Below, one piece after another: positions 7,886 to 17,096 of a DNA stretch of 64,000 bases (its first letter is position 1; each line of letters opens with the position of its first letter). A program made the position numbers and the translations under genes. The DNA comes from Pelagomonas calceolata (taxonomy: Eukaryota > Sar > Pelagophyceae > Pelagomonadales > Pelagomonadaceae): NCBI GenBank assembly GCA_918797485.1, contig CAKKNE010000002.1, positions 2,942,501-3,006,500 on the forward strand. The letters run 5' to 3'. The notes beneath the pieces are model-generated. The model worked only from the letters and a program-made list of their open reading frames with translations. It was not told where the DNA came from and ran no database searches.

Positions 7886-9166
7886 TTACCTCTGCTCGAA
7901 GGAGCCGATGCTCGCGCGGCTCGGCCGCTTCCGGTGCGGCGCGATCATATAATCTAAATCTGCGCGCATGCGGACGCACTTGTGGAATTCTTTGGAGAGC
8001 ACCGCCGGCGCGTGGAGCTGCGAGCTCTTCCGGATCGCTTTCCACACGGCCTCGTGCCGCTCCGCCGTCCCCAATCGCTTCGCCTGCTGCGCCGTCAACC
8101 CGTAATTCACCTTCAGCGGCCTGGACGGCACTTGGGACGGCAGCTTGAGATCGGTGCCAAAGTCCTTGCGGGGCGGCTCCGTGCCCGCCGGCACGTAGCT
8201 GCCGTCCTGGGCTAGTAATTGCCAGTCCGTCACGGCCAAGCGACCGCTTTCATCTCTATATGCATTGATCGGCCGCGACTGCGTCTCGTGCGACTGGACA
8301 CTCTTGATGTCCATGTCGTACTCCCACGCGGCTTCTTGGACGGAGTCCTCCGGGAGTTTCACGGGCCGCGAAGCGATCAAATGCGCCAACGCCTCGAAGT
8401 GCCGTCGTCGCCCGTTGTCCGGAAATTTCTCATCAAAAGCGCCTTCTAAGACATAAGGAGTGGCTGCACCGGGCTGTTCGTGCTCGTAATCGGCCCACTC
8501 GTCTACTTCCGATGCCTCGGTCTGAGCCTTTTTCCTAGGAGACGGCACGAAGGTCTTTCGCGAAGGAGGCATCCTCAAGTATTCATATATATTCTTCGCG
8601 GGCCGCACCCGCATGTCATTTAACCTCTTGGCCACTTGGGCCTTGTTCGCACCGCCCGTGGCGCCGCCCGTTACGATGTCATAGCACACGTCGGCCATCT
8701 CACTCCAATCGAGAACCGCTTCTCCACCCAAGTCTGCCGGGCCGTCCATCGTAGAAGACGACCGCGTGGGCCCCTTCTTGTAGGGGCCCTTCCTCCAAAA
8801 ATCTCGAGGCGCCGCCTGGGCCCGTCCGAGCGACACCTTGCCCCAGTAGAGCGTCTGTTTCCGATCCGCGGCGTCGGCCTCCATCCGCTTCCTCCGTAGC
8901 CTCTCATAACCCAACCGTTCAGGTTCACTTCGTTTCCAGAGCTCCTGGTGCCGCGCGAACCGGTACGCCGCCATCGACGGCAGCGGTGGCGGCACGTAGG
9001 CGCGGTCGACTTTCGGCTTGGGCGCGTGTCCCGTTTTCACTTTCAGGGTCGCCCAGGCCGGCGGCCCTGGTGTTTGTGCTATTTCTCGCGCGTGCGTGAT
9101 AGCGGCGAACTCGGGGAACTCGTCTTCTGTCGTTCTCATCGTCGTCGCCATTGCGTCGAGCGCCAT
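7886..9166 (-). CDS. Conserved-looking protein of unknown function
   Basis: A 426-residue, charged, soluble protein with no signal peptide or membrane segment. The N-terminal part has a basic/aromatic stretch (AAYRFARHQELWKRSEPERL) and several RKR/KKR clusters. The middle has the acidic segment EVDEWADYEHEQPG. The C-terminal third contains GLTAQQAKRLGTAERHEAVWKAIRKSSQL, a helical segment, and ends with a basic tail. I do not recognise the family. Composition suggests a nuclear or cytoplasmic protein. ATG at 9166; a second Met at residue 6 is also possible. Confidence 0.65.
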   Translation of the reverse strand: MALDAMATTMRTTEDEFPEFAAITHAREIAQTPGPPAWATLKVKTGHAPKPKVDRAYVPPPLPSMAAYRFARHQELWKRSEPERLGYERLRRKRMEADAADRKQTLYWGKVSLGRAQAAPRDFWRKGPYKKGPTRSSSTMDGPADLGGEAVLDWSEMADVCYDIVTGGATGGANKAQVAKRLNDMRVRPAKNIYEYLRMPPSRKTFVPSPRKKAQTEASEVDEWADYEHEQPGAATPYVLEGAFDEKFPDNGRRRHFEALAHLIASRPVKLPEDSVQEAAWEYDMDIKSVQSHETQSRPINAYRDESGRLAVTDWQLLAQDGSYVPAGTEPPRKDFGTDLKLPSQVPSRPLKVNYGLTAQQAKRLGTAERHEAVWKAIRKSSQLHAPAVLSKEFHKCVRMRADLDYMIAPHRKRPSRASIGSFEQR

Positions 9167-9436
9167 CGTGCTTGGTTTGGGGCTGCCCTTGGCTGCTGGC
9201 GGCTGCCTTTACGCTGTTGCCCCGTCTGCGGAGGGTCCGTACGGGTCGAACGCCGAGGGATGCGCAGCAGGGCTGCCGCCTGTGGCTCCGCGCGGCGTCT
9301 TAATGGCGAGAGGCTGCACAGCGCCTGGATGCCAAAAGCTCTCCCGCGCCGTGGACTCCCGGGCTTCCTGTGACCCCTGCACTCCATGGACGGGCGGGGG
9401 ACGCGTAATACGAGTTCTAGAGTCGGTCCATTTCTT

Positions 9437-9460
9437 GCTAGTATGTTACAGGCCGCTAGC
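9437..9460 (-). promoter_or_regulatory. CTAG quasi-palindrome, variant copy
   Basis: On the minus strand: GCTAGCGGCCTG then TAACATACTAGC. It sits in a divergent spacer, 271 bp before the unknown minus gene and 173 bp before the RPB12 ATG on plus. Confidence 0.5.
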
Positions 9461-9633
9461 TAATTCAGCCGCGCCGCGCAGACTCTCGCTCGCCCACAGC
9501 ATCGAGCAACGCGCGTACGTTTAACAGTTCTCAAAGGTCCGCTACAGGACGCCAACGAGTACCGCCCAACGCTACAGAAGCGCCACCACAGCAGCGTCGC
9601 CCAAGCCCAGCAACCGGAGCAACAAGCAGCGCC

Positions 9634-9852
9634 ATGGACCAGCAGCAGCAGCAGCAGCAAGCTCCCCTCGAACCCATCGACCACGACGCCGCGGCGGCCG
9701 CGGCAGCCGAGATCGGCGTCAAATACGTCTGTGGCGACTGCGGCGGCGAGAACGTCATCAAAGCTCGAGACGCCGTGCGCTGCCGCTTCTGCGGCTACCG
9801 CATCCTCTACAAGATCCGCACGAAGCGCCTCATCCAGTTCGAGGCCCGCTGA
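9634..9852 (+). CDS. RPB12: RNA polymerase I/II/III subunit RPB12 (RPABC4)
   Basis: A 72-residue protein. The C-terminal 45 residues carry the zinc ribbon [10 protein letters not shown]...[13 protein letters not shown] and end [11 protein letters not shown], the near-invariant tail of RPB12/RPABC4, a shared subunit of the three nuclear RNA polymerases. All four zinc Cys are present. The N-terminus has a run of seven Gln and an Ala run absent from most orthologues, encoded by a CAG microsatellite. The TGA stop overlaps the ATG of the tRNase Z gene by one base (TGATG). Confidence 0.95.
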   Translation: MDQQQQQQQAPLEPIDHDAAAAAAAEIGVKYVCGDCGGENVIKARDAVRCRFCGYRILYKIRTKRLIQFEAR

Positions 9853-11000
9853 TGGAGCTGCTGTTTCTCGGCACGTCGGCGGGCGCGCCGTCGGCCTCGA
9901 GAAACGTCCAGAGCTGCGCCGTGCGCCTGGAGAGCGGCGAGTACGTCGTCGTCGACTGTGGAGAAGGCACGCAGCAGCAACTGCTCAAGGCCTCACGGGC
10001 CAAGAGCTTCCGGCCGAGCCGCACAAATTTAATTCTCGTCACGCATTTGCACGGCGACCACTCCTTCGGCCTGCCCGGGCTGGTTGTTTATTTGGACAAC
10101 GCCGCGACCGAGAAGGCGCCGCCGCTACAGATCGTCGGCCCTGTGGGCGTCGCTGCCTTCCTGCGGACGGCACTCATCCTGTCGCGGACGGAGCTGAAGC
10201 GCGGCTACCGCGTGACGGAATTGGCGACCCCGGCGCCCACAGGCGGCGGGGCGTACGAGGGGGCTGCTCTATGCACGACCGCGCCGCCGGTCCTCCATCC
10301 GGACGAGCGCGCCGTCAGCGAGGTCCTGGCCCCGAATGATGATGGCATGTTCGCCCTCGAGCTGCTGACTGGCTGTTCGCTCACCGCGGCCCCTTTGGCG
10401 CACGGCTCCATCGCCTGCGTCGGCTACCGCCTCCAGGAGGCGGACGCGCCCGGCTCCATCGACGCGCAGCGCGCCGCCGCCGAAGCCGAGAGAGCCGGCG
10501 ACGACGCGCGCCGCATCTGCCGCGCGCTGCGGGAGTGCTCTCTGAATAACACGGAGCGCTTGACGCTCGCGGACGGCTCCGAGCTCAGTGTCGCGGACGG
10601 CTTCGTCGGCGCCGTGACGAGGCGCGGCCGCGCCGTCGTCGTGCTTGGCGACTGCTGCCACGCCGGCGGCGTCTGTTCTGACGCGACGCGGCGGCTGGTC
10701 GAGGACGCCGATGTCCTGGTCCACGAGGCCACTTTAGATGATGCGTTCGCGGCGCTGGCGCTGGAGCGGGGGCACTCGACGCCCGCCGACGCCGCGCGCG
10801 TCGCGGCCCGCGCCGGCACGTCGCACCTTGTGCTCTGGCACTTCTCGCCGCGCTACCGGAACGACGACGCGTTCCGGACGACTTTCACCGACGCCGTCCG
10901 GGCGCACTTCGGCGGCGCGCTGACGCTCGCCTTGGACTTTGACCGCGTCGCGGTGCCGCGCGAAAAGAAGGTGCTGCCTCCGGCGGCGCCGCCACCATGA
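9852..11000 (+). CDS. tRNase Z, short form (ELAC1-like)
   Basis: A 382-residue metallo-beta-lactamase-fold endonuclease that removes 3' trailers from tRNA precursors. The start [14 protein letters not shown]...VVDCGEGTQQQLL is the standard N-terminus of tRNase Z, which fixes the ATG at 9852. Metal-binding motifs are THLHGDHSFGLPGL near residue 65, LGDCC near 264, HEAT near 292, GHSTPADAA near 308 and LWHFSPRY near 327. A non-conserved insert lies near residues 150-175. The gene overlaps the RPB12 stop by one base, so the two products probably share a transcript, or the second needs a promoter inside RPB12. No targeting peptide is visible. Confidence 0.95.
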   Translation: MELLFLGTSAGAPSASRNVQSCAVRLESGEYVVVDCGEGTQQQLLKASRAKSFRPSRTNLILVTHLHGDHSFGLPGLVVYLDNAATEKAPPLQIVGPVGVAAFLRTALILSRTELKRGYRVTELATPAPTGGGAYEGAALCTTAPPVLHPDERAVSEVLAPNDDGMFALELLTGCSLTAAPLAHGSIACVGYRLQEADAPGSIDAQRAAAEAERAGDDARRICRALRECSLNNTERLTLADGSELSVADGFVGAVTRRGRAVVVLGDCCHAGGVCSDATRRLVEDADVLVHEATLDDAFAALALERGHSTPADAARVAARAGTSHLVLWHFSPRYRNDDAFRTTFTDAVRAHFGGALTLALDFDRVAVPREKKVLPPAAPPP

Positions 11001-11477
11001 CGGAGTAATGTGGTGGACTTACTAGTAGCCAAGATTACGCGGACGGGTTTTTCACGCTGCCAATAACTGTACTGAAAACGCTCCAGACGCCCTACCATAT
11101 AGTCGATGTTACGGTGCTAGGACTAGTGGGCGGAGCCCCTGGGGGGGAGACACCGCGCGTCGCCGAGACGCCCTACCACCGAAGTATAAGGTACCCTACT
11201 ATACCTATACCTTATTCGTACCTTATCGACCGAGCTCGCGTTTTTGGCAAGCATCTTGCCATCTCATCCGCGCTGCATCGTGGGTTTGCTAAAAATAGCT
11301 GCCAGGCCGTCGCCAGCGCGAAACTGCTCGGCGCCCGGCACAGCACAACCTGAGGAGCCAAACCACTTAATCCATCACTTCCTCTGAGCTAAGACCGCGC
11401 CGCGCGCAACCGCACGCGAGAACAGGACCGCGGCCTCCGGCATAATTCAAGGCACGTCATAGCGTCAACGCAACTCC
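11001..11477. repeat. Intergenic region with copy 1 of a dispersed repeat
   Basis: The spacer holds a segment at about 11105-11153 (GTTACGGTGCTAGGACTAGT then GGGCGGAGCCCCTGGGGGG). A nearly identical inverted copy lies near 19507-19555. Both copies are followed by an AT-rich run of CCTATACC or GGTATAGG units (here 11182-11225). No ORF fits. This may be a non-autonomous element or a structured regulatory sequence. No standard CTAG element was seen for the downstream F-box gene, although the repeat itself contains CTAGGACTAG. Confidence 0.55.
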
Positions 11478-13199
11478 ATGCTCCCCCTCCTCGCCCAGGA
11501 CCCGCTACGGAAGGTCCTCCAGTTCTGCACCGCCCACGAAGTTCTCCAGTACGGCAATGCTTCGAAGAAGGCCCAGGACACGCTAGCCGACGACGTCGTC
11601 TGGCGCGGCCTCGCGTCGCGCGATTTTTATGGAGAGCGTCGTCGCGATGAGGGCTTGAGCCTGGGCGTCCGCGACGGCGGCGACACGATGTATTTCAAGA
11701 TCCAGCCGTTCACTCCACTACAACGCGTTTTTGATGCCGTCGCGAAGCGGAAAGACGCGGCCGTGGAGACGCTCTGCTTCGCGCTCGACGGCTCGCGCGT
11801 CCGCGGCCACCTGACGCTCGAGGACTTGGATATTACTGCGGAGGAGCACCTCGACTGCTTGCCTCTCAAAGACGCGCCATCCGACGAGTTTCTGCCGAGC
11901 GCGTCCGCGGCGTTCAGCGCTCCCGCTCAAGCCGAGGCGCCCGAGGACGCTAGCGATCCGGACGCTGCGGACGTAAGCACGCTGTGCGACCTCGTCGGCG
12001 CGTGCGACTCGTGGCGCGTGGCGTACCGCCGCTGGGCCAGCGTCGCGCGGCGCGTCAAGTATCACGAGCAAGGTTTCGACGCGCGCTCGTGGCTGGTGGT
12101 CGCGCGCGCGTGGCGCGACATCAAGGCGGCGCTCGCCGAGCAGTCCATGGACGCGATCGTGGCGTCCCTGCGACCGCCGGCGACCCCGGAGGACCTGAGG
12201 CAGGTCGGCGTGCGGAGCCTGCGCTACGCGTACGCGATCCACGACGGCCAGGCCCTGGCGTTCGACGCAGCGCGGCGCCGGCAGGACCGCGCCGCCATGC
12301 GCGACTCCCAGCAGAGCGTCTTCCACGGTCTCTTCGGCGGCGTCTCCGCCTACGATTACGTCGTGTGCACGCGTTTTGTGTCAATCACGGAGGCGATGGC
12401 GCTCTCGCCGCCCGAAGAAGAAGACGTGGCCGACGTTCATTTCGCAGCCAACTACGACGGGAGCTGGCGGTTCGTAGCGGGAGTTGACCTGTGGTACGAG
12501 GGGCACGATTCGCGAGCGGTCGAGGTCGAGACTGTGTTCGCCAACGACGGCTCGCGGCTCGCGATGGCGGCGCCCACATCTCACGACGCCTTCGCGCAGT
12601 GGTTCGCCACGTACGCCGCGCGCGTCCGCCTGCGCGCCTACCGCGTCGCGCCGCTCATGCCCGACGCGCCCGACGGGACCCGCGGCGTCGTGCTCTTCCC
12701 CGACGCGGACGCCGGCGACGACTGCCACGTGTCCGAGGCCATTACGAGAGGCGTTCGCGTGCGGGCGTCGGCGGTCTACCTGCCGAACTCGCCGTCGGGC
12801 TACGCCTATTCCATCCGCATCCGACGCGTGTCCGACGAGGCCCCAGAAAGCTGCCAGCTCCGGACGAGACACTGGCACATCAACGACGGGGAAAGGACAT
12901 CGACCGTGAGCGGCGAGGGCGTCGTGGGCAAGTTCCCCGTGCTCACATCAACAGGATGGCGCGACGACTCGCAAGTCGCGAACATGACTCACGGCTTTTC
13001 GACAGCAGTCCTACCAGGTGAAGATAGAGAAGGCGAGTTCGTCTACCAGTCCTTCTCGGGCATGACGCGCGGACCCCGCGGAGGCAGTTTCCGGGGGGAG
13101 CTGGAGTTCGTCCCTGGTGAGGTCAGTGCTCCGACGGGCGAGCCCTTCCGCGTCGTGTGCCCGGAGTTCGCGCTGCGGAAGCCGCGGTTCCTCTACTAG
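11478..13199 (+). CDS. F-box / SMI1-KNR4-like / ApaG domain protein (FBXO3/SKIP16 type)
   Basis: A 573-residue protein. Residues 1-50 (MLPLLAQDPLRKVLQFCTAH...VWRGLASRDF) form an F-box. The region of about 150-340 has a SUKH (SMI1/KNR4)-like pattern with LRYAYAIHDGQ. Residues about 422-547 are an ApaG domain: VRASAVYLPNSPSGYAYSIRIRR, LRTRHWHINDGE, VSGEGVVGKFPVL, FVYQSFSGMTRGPRGGSFRGELEFV. This three-domain order is that of human FBXO3 and plant SKIP16, substrate receptors of SCF ubiquitin ligases; ApaG is thought to bind substrate. An acidic linker near 140-165 separates the F-box part from the rest. Confidence 0.9.
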   Translation: MLPLLAQDPLRKVLQFCTAHEVLQYGNASKKAQDTLADDVVWRGLASRDFYGERRRDEGLSLGVRDGGDTMYFKIQPFTPLQRVFDAVAKRKDAAVETLCFALDGSRVRGHLTLEDLDITAEEHLDCLPLKDAPSDEFLPSASAAFSAPAQAEAPEDASDPDAADVSTLCDLVGACDSWRVAYRRWASVARRVKYHEQGFDARSWLVVARAWRDIKAALAEQSMDAIVASLRPPATPEDLRQVGVRSLRYAYAIHDGQALAFDAARRRQDRAAMRDSQQSVFHGLFGGVSAYDYVVCTRFVSITEAMALSPPEEEDVADVHFAANYDGSWRFVAGVDLWYEGHDSRAVEVETVFANDGSRLAMAAPTSHDAFAQWFATYAARVRLRAYRVAPLMPDAPDGTRGVVLFPDADAGDDCHVSEAITRGVRVRASAVYLPNSPSGYAYSIRIRRVSDEAPESCQLRTRHWHINDGERTSTVSGEGVVGKFPVLTSTGWRDDSQVANMTHGFSTAVLPGEDREGEFVYQSFSGMTRGPRGGSFRGELEFVPGEVSAPTGEPFRVVCPEFALRKPRFLY

Positions 13200-13625
13200 C
13201 CTCTTCCCCCTCCTGTAACTATCTTATACTCATTGGTCCCTGTTGTCATGACCGCTGGTGGTGGTCGGCACAGCCGCGCGGGGCACCACGACGCGCCCCA
13301 GATGCGCCGCCCGCGTTGCAGGTGCACTTGACGACTCCTCCGCTACGTAGACCTAGGCTCGCTGGAGTCATGTGTGACATCGCGTTTGACACGACGGAAC
13401 CGCGGAGCAGCGGAGCGCCGTCCGACACCGCAGCGCATTCTTCTCTTCGCGCGGCTACTCCCGAAGGGAATTAGCTTGTCGAGCGCGGTCCTACAATCGC
13501 ACTTGCGCCATCACGCGCGCTGCGCTACGTGAGGAGCCGTCAGTACAGCGTTTAACACAAGACCTCTCAGAGGTTTAAAGGGATCACCCCGCGCGACGAC
13601 GTAAAGGACCAGCTGTGGACACAAA
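13200..13625. other. Intergenic spacer, nothing recognised
   Basis: A tandem spacer of 426 bp between two plus-strand genes. I see no convincing ORF, repeat or full CTAG element. CCTAGG near 13350 is isolated. Confidence 0.4.
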
Positions 13626-14024
13626 ATGCGCCCCCTGTACCTCATCGCTCTGGCAGCGGCCGCGGCCGCCCTCCAGTTCTCGCCCGTCAAGCCGCTGCGC
13701 CGCCGCGCGCTCCAGCGCCGCATTCGCCGCGAGGCGGACTTCATTGCGAGCCCCGCGCGGGGCATGGATCCGGAGGTCCTAATCCAGGACGACGACGTGC
13801 TCGACGATCTAGTGAGAAAACACAACAACCTCGTCGAGGAGCTCCACGCCCTCGACGCGCCGGCGCGGCCGCGCTCGACGGCGGCCGTCGCCGGCCCGAA
13901 CGCGCACCGCATACCCATCAACAAAGTCGAGCCGCGCAAGGCGGTTCGCAACTTCGTGAGGGCGCCCATCGGAAAGAAGATAGCTGTCGCCGGCGCTGTC
14001 GCGGGCACGATCATCGCGCTGTAG
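13626..14024 (+). CDS. Small protein with signal peptide and C-terminal membrane segment, possibly plastid
   Basis: A 132-residue protein. The start MRPLYLIALAAAAAALQFSP is a signal peptide followed by LQF and basic residues (VKPLRRRALQRRIRR), similar to heterokont bipartite plastid presequences, although the Phe is not directly at the expected cleavage site. The centre is helical (DVLDDLVRKHNNLVEELHAL). The C-terminus is a short hydrophobic helix (KKIAVAGAVAGTIIAL) ending at the stop. No family recognised. The opposite-strand frame over the same bases looks like a shadow. Confidence 0.55.
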   Translation: MRPLYLIALAAAAAALQFSPVKPLRRRALQRRIRREADFIASPARGMDPEVLIQDDDVLDDLVRKHNNLVEELHALDAPARPRSTAAVAGPNAHRIPINKVEPRKAVRNFVRAPIGKKIAVAGAVAGTIIAL

Positions 14025-14131
14025 ATCTACGCTGTAGAATGAATCCCTGTCGTAATTCCTTTGTATGATAGCCCCCCACGCCGTCGACGAAACCCAAATA
14101 CGATGAAAGACTTACGACACATGCCTCTATA

Positions 14132-15628
14132 CTATAGCTCCTGGTCCGCGATGTCCGGCGCGCCGAGCGTGTCCAGGAAGGCGATGACCTGGTTGTGCTT
14201 GAACTTCCGCGCGATGTTCAGCGCCGACGCGCCCGTCAATACGGTGTCGCCGAGGTTCGCGCCGTGCTCCACGAGGAACTCGACCGTCTCGAGCGATCCC
14301 GACCGCGCAGCCTCGTGCAGCGGCGTCCACAAATTTTCATCGGGCGCATTTACGGAGGACGGATCCTTCGCGATGCCCTGTTTTAAGGCTTCTAGATCAC
14401 CAACAGCGGCCGCTTCATGCAAAGACATGCGCGTGCCCGTCTTCTCGCTGTCGTGGCCAAAATCCTCGCCGCCGACGTGCTGGTGGCCCGGCTCCTCCGA
14501 GCTCATGCGCCTCTTATAGAGTTTTCGCGACTCGGCGGGCGACGGCCCGCGCTTCCGCTTGGGCTCCTCCGGCAGCGGCCCCCGAGCCGGCACACCACTA
14601 CGCCTAGCATCGGAATCAGCCGCAGCTTTCCTAGCGCGAGCGGTACAGACCTCGTGGGAGTCCGGTTTCGGATACGCCGCTAATTTGCGACGCGTCTCCT
14701 CGGCCTTCTTCGGATCTCTCCTATCATTTCTCGCCCTAGAGGTCCAGCCGAAATCAATGTCTGGGTGATTTTTGGAAGGGTCATCAGGATCTACCGGTAT
14801 GAAGTGCACAAACAGATTCGCGTAGAAGTTGCCCTTCAACGGAAACGGTCTGCCATGTAATACGGTGTGACTTTCATACAACGCCATATCTCCGGGCTTG
14901 AGCGTGACGTTATAAGCAACACCATCATGGCCCACGACCTCGATGGGCCAGTCCTCTTCGACATCCTGGTCCACGTTTATTATGGCGGAAGTGACGAGTG
15001 GCAGTCGATCGACATGCGTGGCCAAGATGGCCCCGCGGAAGTACGACCGGATACCGTACAGAGACGTCGGTTTGAGTTTCTGGCCCGTCCACGCCTCCAA
15101 GATAGGCCGCGCCTGGTCCCAAATAATATCTTTCGTCTTAAAACCGAGAGGTTGGAGCCTTCGGTCCTCGAAGGAACACATCGTGCTGTCCGCGACCCAG
15201 TGGTTGACGTACGTGTTGCCCGGCGGCCAGGACTCGGACGTCTGCGTTTCTCTGTGTAAATCCCAGAACTCCCTGGCTGCTTCATAGACGGCTTTCGGAG
15301 CTCGCAATTTCGCAAACCCTAGTTCCGTGAAGTTTCTCTGCCTCGGGATTTGATCGCGATCCATCGCCATGCGCGACTCTTCATTAGATCTACAAGATCT
15401 CAAATTGTACTTGTCGCCACACCCGTTGATGAACTCGTCGTACATCTTCGCGCCCCAGGTCCCTTTCTCGATGTCATAATGCATCGGGAAGGACACGTCC
15501 ACGCCGTACCCCTCCGTATGGTAGCCGTCGCCGTCTCGGGCTTGGAGTTTGGGTTTCTCTTCCTTCGTGAAGATGGCCGATTGGGCCGTTGTTACGAGTA
15601 TCGCGGTTATTACGCGTCGTCGCGCCAT
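14132..15628 (-). CDS. Prolyl-4-hydroxylase-type 2OG-Fe(II) oxygenase with C-terminal ankyrin repeats
   Basis: A 498-residue protein with a signal peptide (MARRRVITAILVTTAQSAIF). The oxygenase core spans about residues 120-290. SYFRGAILATHVDRLP supplies the HxD pair, and LHGRPFPLKGNFYANLFVHF supplies the distal His and the Lys that binds 2-oxoglutarate. NVTLKPGDMALYESHTV is the conserved strand before it. A basic low-complexity linker follows, then at least two ankyrin repeats (TPLHEAARSGSLETVEFLVEHGANL). P4Hs hydroxylate proline in ER/Golgi proteins; the joined ankyrins are unusual for a secretory enzyme. Substrate unknown. Confidence 0.85.
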   Translation of the reverse strand: MARRRVITAILVTTAQSAIFTKEEKPKLQARDGDGYHTEGYGVDVSFPMHYDIEKGTWGAKMYDEFINGCGDKYNLRSCRSNEESRMAMDRDQIPRQRNFTELGFAKLRAPKAVYEAAREFWDLHRETQTSESWPPGNTYVNHWVADSTMCSFEDRRLQPLGFKTKDIIWDQARPILEAWTGQKLKPTSLYGIRSYFRGAILATHVDRLPLVTSAIINVDQDVEEDWPIEVVGHDGVAYNVTLKPGDMALYESHTVLHGRPFPLKGNFYANLFVHFIPVDPDDPSKNHPDIDFGWTSRARNDRRDPKKAEETRRKLAAYPKPDSHEVCTARARKAAADSDARRSGVPARGPLPEEPKRKRGPSPAESRKLYKRRMSSEEPGHQHVGGEDFGHDSEKTGTRMSLHEAAAVGDLEALKQGIAKDPSSVNAPDENLWTPLHEAARSGSLETVEFLVEHGANLGDTVLTGASALNIARKFKHNQVIAFLDTLGAPDIADQEL

Positions 15629-15810
15629 TGGTAGTTGTCGGCCACGCCTTGGCCTGGTTTTGAGCTGGAGGCGCTACGGCCCTGGACGCAGCGAGTCTGT
15701 GCTGGAGACCGCTTTCTTGAGGTCTGGCCGCCCTCACGCAGTGCGAGTCCTCAGGGTATCGCGAGCTTTGGCGTTGGATAATGTGTGTCGATTTTTCGAT
15801 AAAAGCTGCT

Positions 15811-15830
15811 CTAGAGCTCGTATACGCTAG
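15811..15830 (-). promoter_or_regulatory. Diverged CTAG-bounded element
   Basis: On the minus strand: CTAGCGTATACGAGCTCTAG. The borders, the length and the position (183 bp before the oxygenase ATG at 15628) match the recurring element, but the TAAGACA core is lost. Low-confidence member. Confidence 0.3.
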
Positions 15831-16086
15831 GAGTTTATCCGTTTCGAGGACGAGTTCCTTGCGGTTTACGCCTGGAGCACTCCTCCGATCATCATTATCA
15901 CCGTTACGCGCTTGGCGGAGAGGTCGAGCTGGGATGCCCAAGCTGAGATAAGCTGCCTGCTCCGTGAGCCGCACCGAGAGGACACGAATCCACTGCGTAA
16001 TTACCACAAGCGCTCCCTCGAAACCGCGCCAACGCCAGCCGCCGCGCCGCTGCACAACTAAGGCAGCCCCACCAATACGGAGAGCC

Positions 16087-16512
16087 ATGAGCACCGCCCG
16101 GACCCTCCGCCCGCGCGTCGACTTCGGCGACGACCACGACGCCGGCGGCGCTTTAAGCTGCCTGCCGTGCTGCCGGCCCGACGAGATCCTGCATTCGTTG
16201 GTAGGCGCGCCCGTGCCGCCGCCCGACGCACGCCAAGCGGTGTCGGCGCACGTGGAGGAGGCGTTCTCATTGTTCGCGGAGCTCAACGAGTTCGCGGGGG
16301 GGCTCCCGCGCCTCCCGTCGGAGGAAATCGAGGAGTTCCTGTTCGTTGTCGCGCGACGGAGCTACCCCGCCGGCGCCGTCGCGGACGTAGTGACGGAGCT
16401 CGAGCCGGACCGGCGCTGCGGGTTGTCGGTGGAGGACTGCCAGAAGCTACTGGACGAGTTGCGAAGGAGGGACTCGGGGATGCGGGGAAGGTCAACACGT
16501 AATTTTAACTAA
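16087..16512 (+). CDS. Small protein with degenerate EF-hand-like helices
   Basis: The ATG at 16087 gives 141 residues. The helical pattern AHVEEAFSLFAELNEF...LPSEEIEEFLFVVARRSYPAGAVADVVTEL...CGLSVEDCQKLLDEL resembles two calmodulin-like EF-hand units whose calcium loops are not conserved. The N-terminus has CLPCC, a possible lipidation or metal site. No named family. The stop codon overlaps the stop of the convergent Rab gene, so the two transcripts must be complementary at their 3' ends. Confidence 0.6.
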   Translation: MSTARTLRPRVDFGDDHDAGGALSCLPCCRPDEILHSLVGAPVPPPDARQAVSAHVEEAFSLFAELNEFAGGLPRLPSEEIEEFLFVVARRSYPAGAVADVVTELEPDRRCGLSVEDCQKLLDELRRRDSGMRGRSTRNFN

Positions 16513-17096
16513 CAACACGCAGTGGATGAGGAAGGTCCCTCGAGCTCGACGGTCTCCGGCGGCGCCTCGGGCGGCGGCAGCGCCTTGACCAGCGCCCGCG
16601 CGAGGGCCAGGACGCCGTCGCCGGTCTTGCACGACGTCTCGCGCGCGTCGGCCAGCTTTAAGTCCGCGGCGGCCGCGCGCACGGCCGCCGCCTCGACCTG
16701 GCGCGAGGGCAGGTCGCTCTTGTTCGCCGCGAGGGCGATCGGGATGTTGCAGCCGATTTCGTCGCCGCGGATCTGCTCGATGACGCGTACCGCCGCGTCG
16801 AAGGACGCCGCCCGCGTTAGGTCCGCGACGATGATGGCGCCCGCAGCACCGCGTAAATACAATTTCAACGTGTCCATCGACCGGTAGCGCTCCTGGCCGG
16901 CCGTGTCCCAGATCTCCAATTTCACCGCTGGAGCCAGCGGCCCGTCGCCCGCCGCCCTCACGGCGACGTTAAAGTGCGCGACCCCGAGCGTCGCGAGCGT
17001 CGACTCGTGGAACTCTCCTTTGGCCAGCCTTGTGCCGAATGACGTCTTGCCGACCCCAAAGTCGCCCAGGAGGACGACCTTGCGCGGGCGCGGCAT
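16509..17096 (-). CDS. Rab-family small GTPase
   Basis: A 195-residue GTPase. G1 is GDFGVGKTS (residues 11-19), G3 WDTAGQE near 63-69, G4 NKSD near 128-131 and G5 ETSCKTG near 154-160. The C-terminus ends TACC, a double-Cys geranylgeranylation signal typical of Rab proteins. The effector region (TLATLGVAHFNV) departs from standard Rab subfamilies, so I do not name one. Role: membrane traffic. The 3' end overlaps the stop of the convergent EF-hand-like gene by a few bases. Confidence 0.9.
   Translation of the reverse strand: MPRPRKVVLLGDFGVGKTSFGTRLAKGEFHESTLATLGVAHFNVAVRAAGDGPLAPAVKLEIWDTAGQERYRSMDTLKLYLRGAAGAIIVADLTRAASFDAAVRVIEQIRGDEIGCNIPIALAANKSDLPSRQVEAAAVRAAAADLKLADARETSCKTGDGVLALARALVKALPPPEAPPETVELEGPSSSTACC

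Noticed and set aside
9640-9660. CAG repeat as a disease-type expansion or regulatory repeat
   Set aside because: It is a short in-frame run encoding seven Gln at the non-conserved N-terminus of RPB12.
13511-14014. Minus-strand 167-codon frame
   Set aside because: The plus-strand frame here has a signal peptide and a terminal membrane helix, so the minus frame is probably a shadow.
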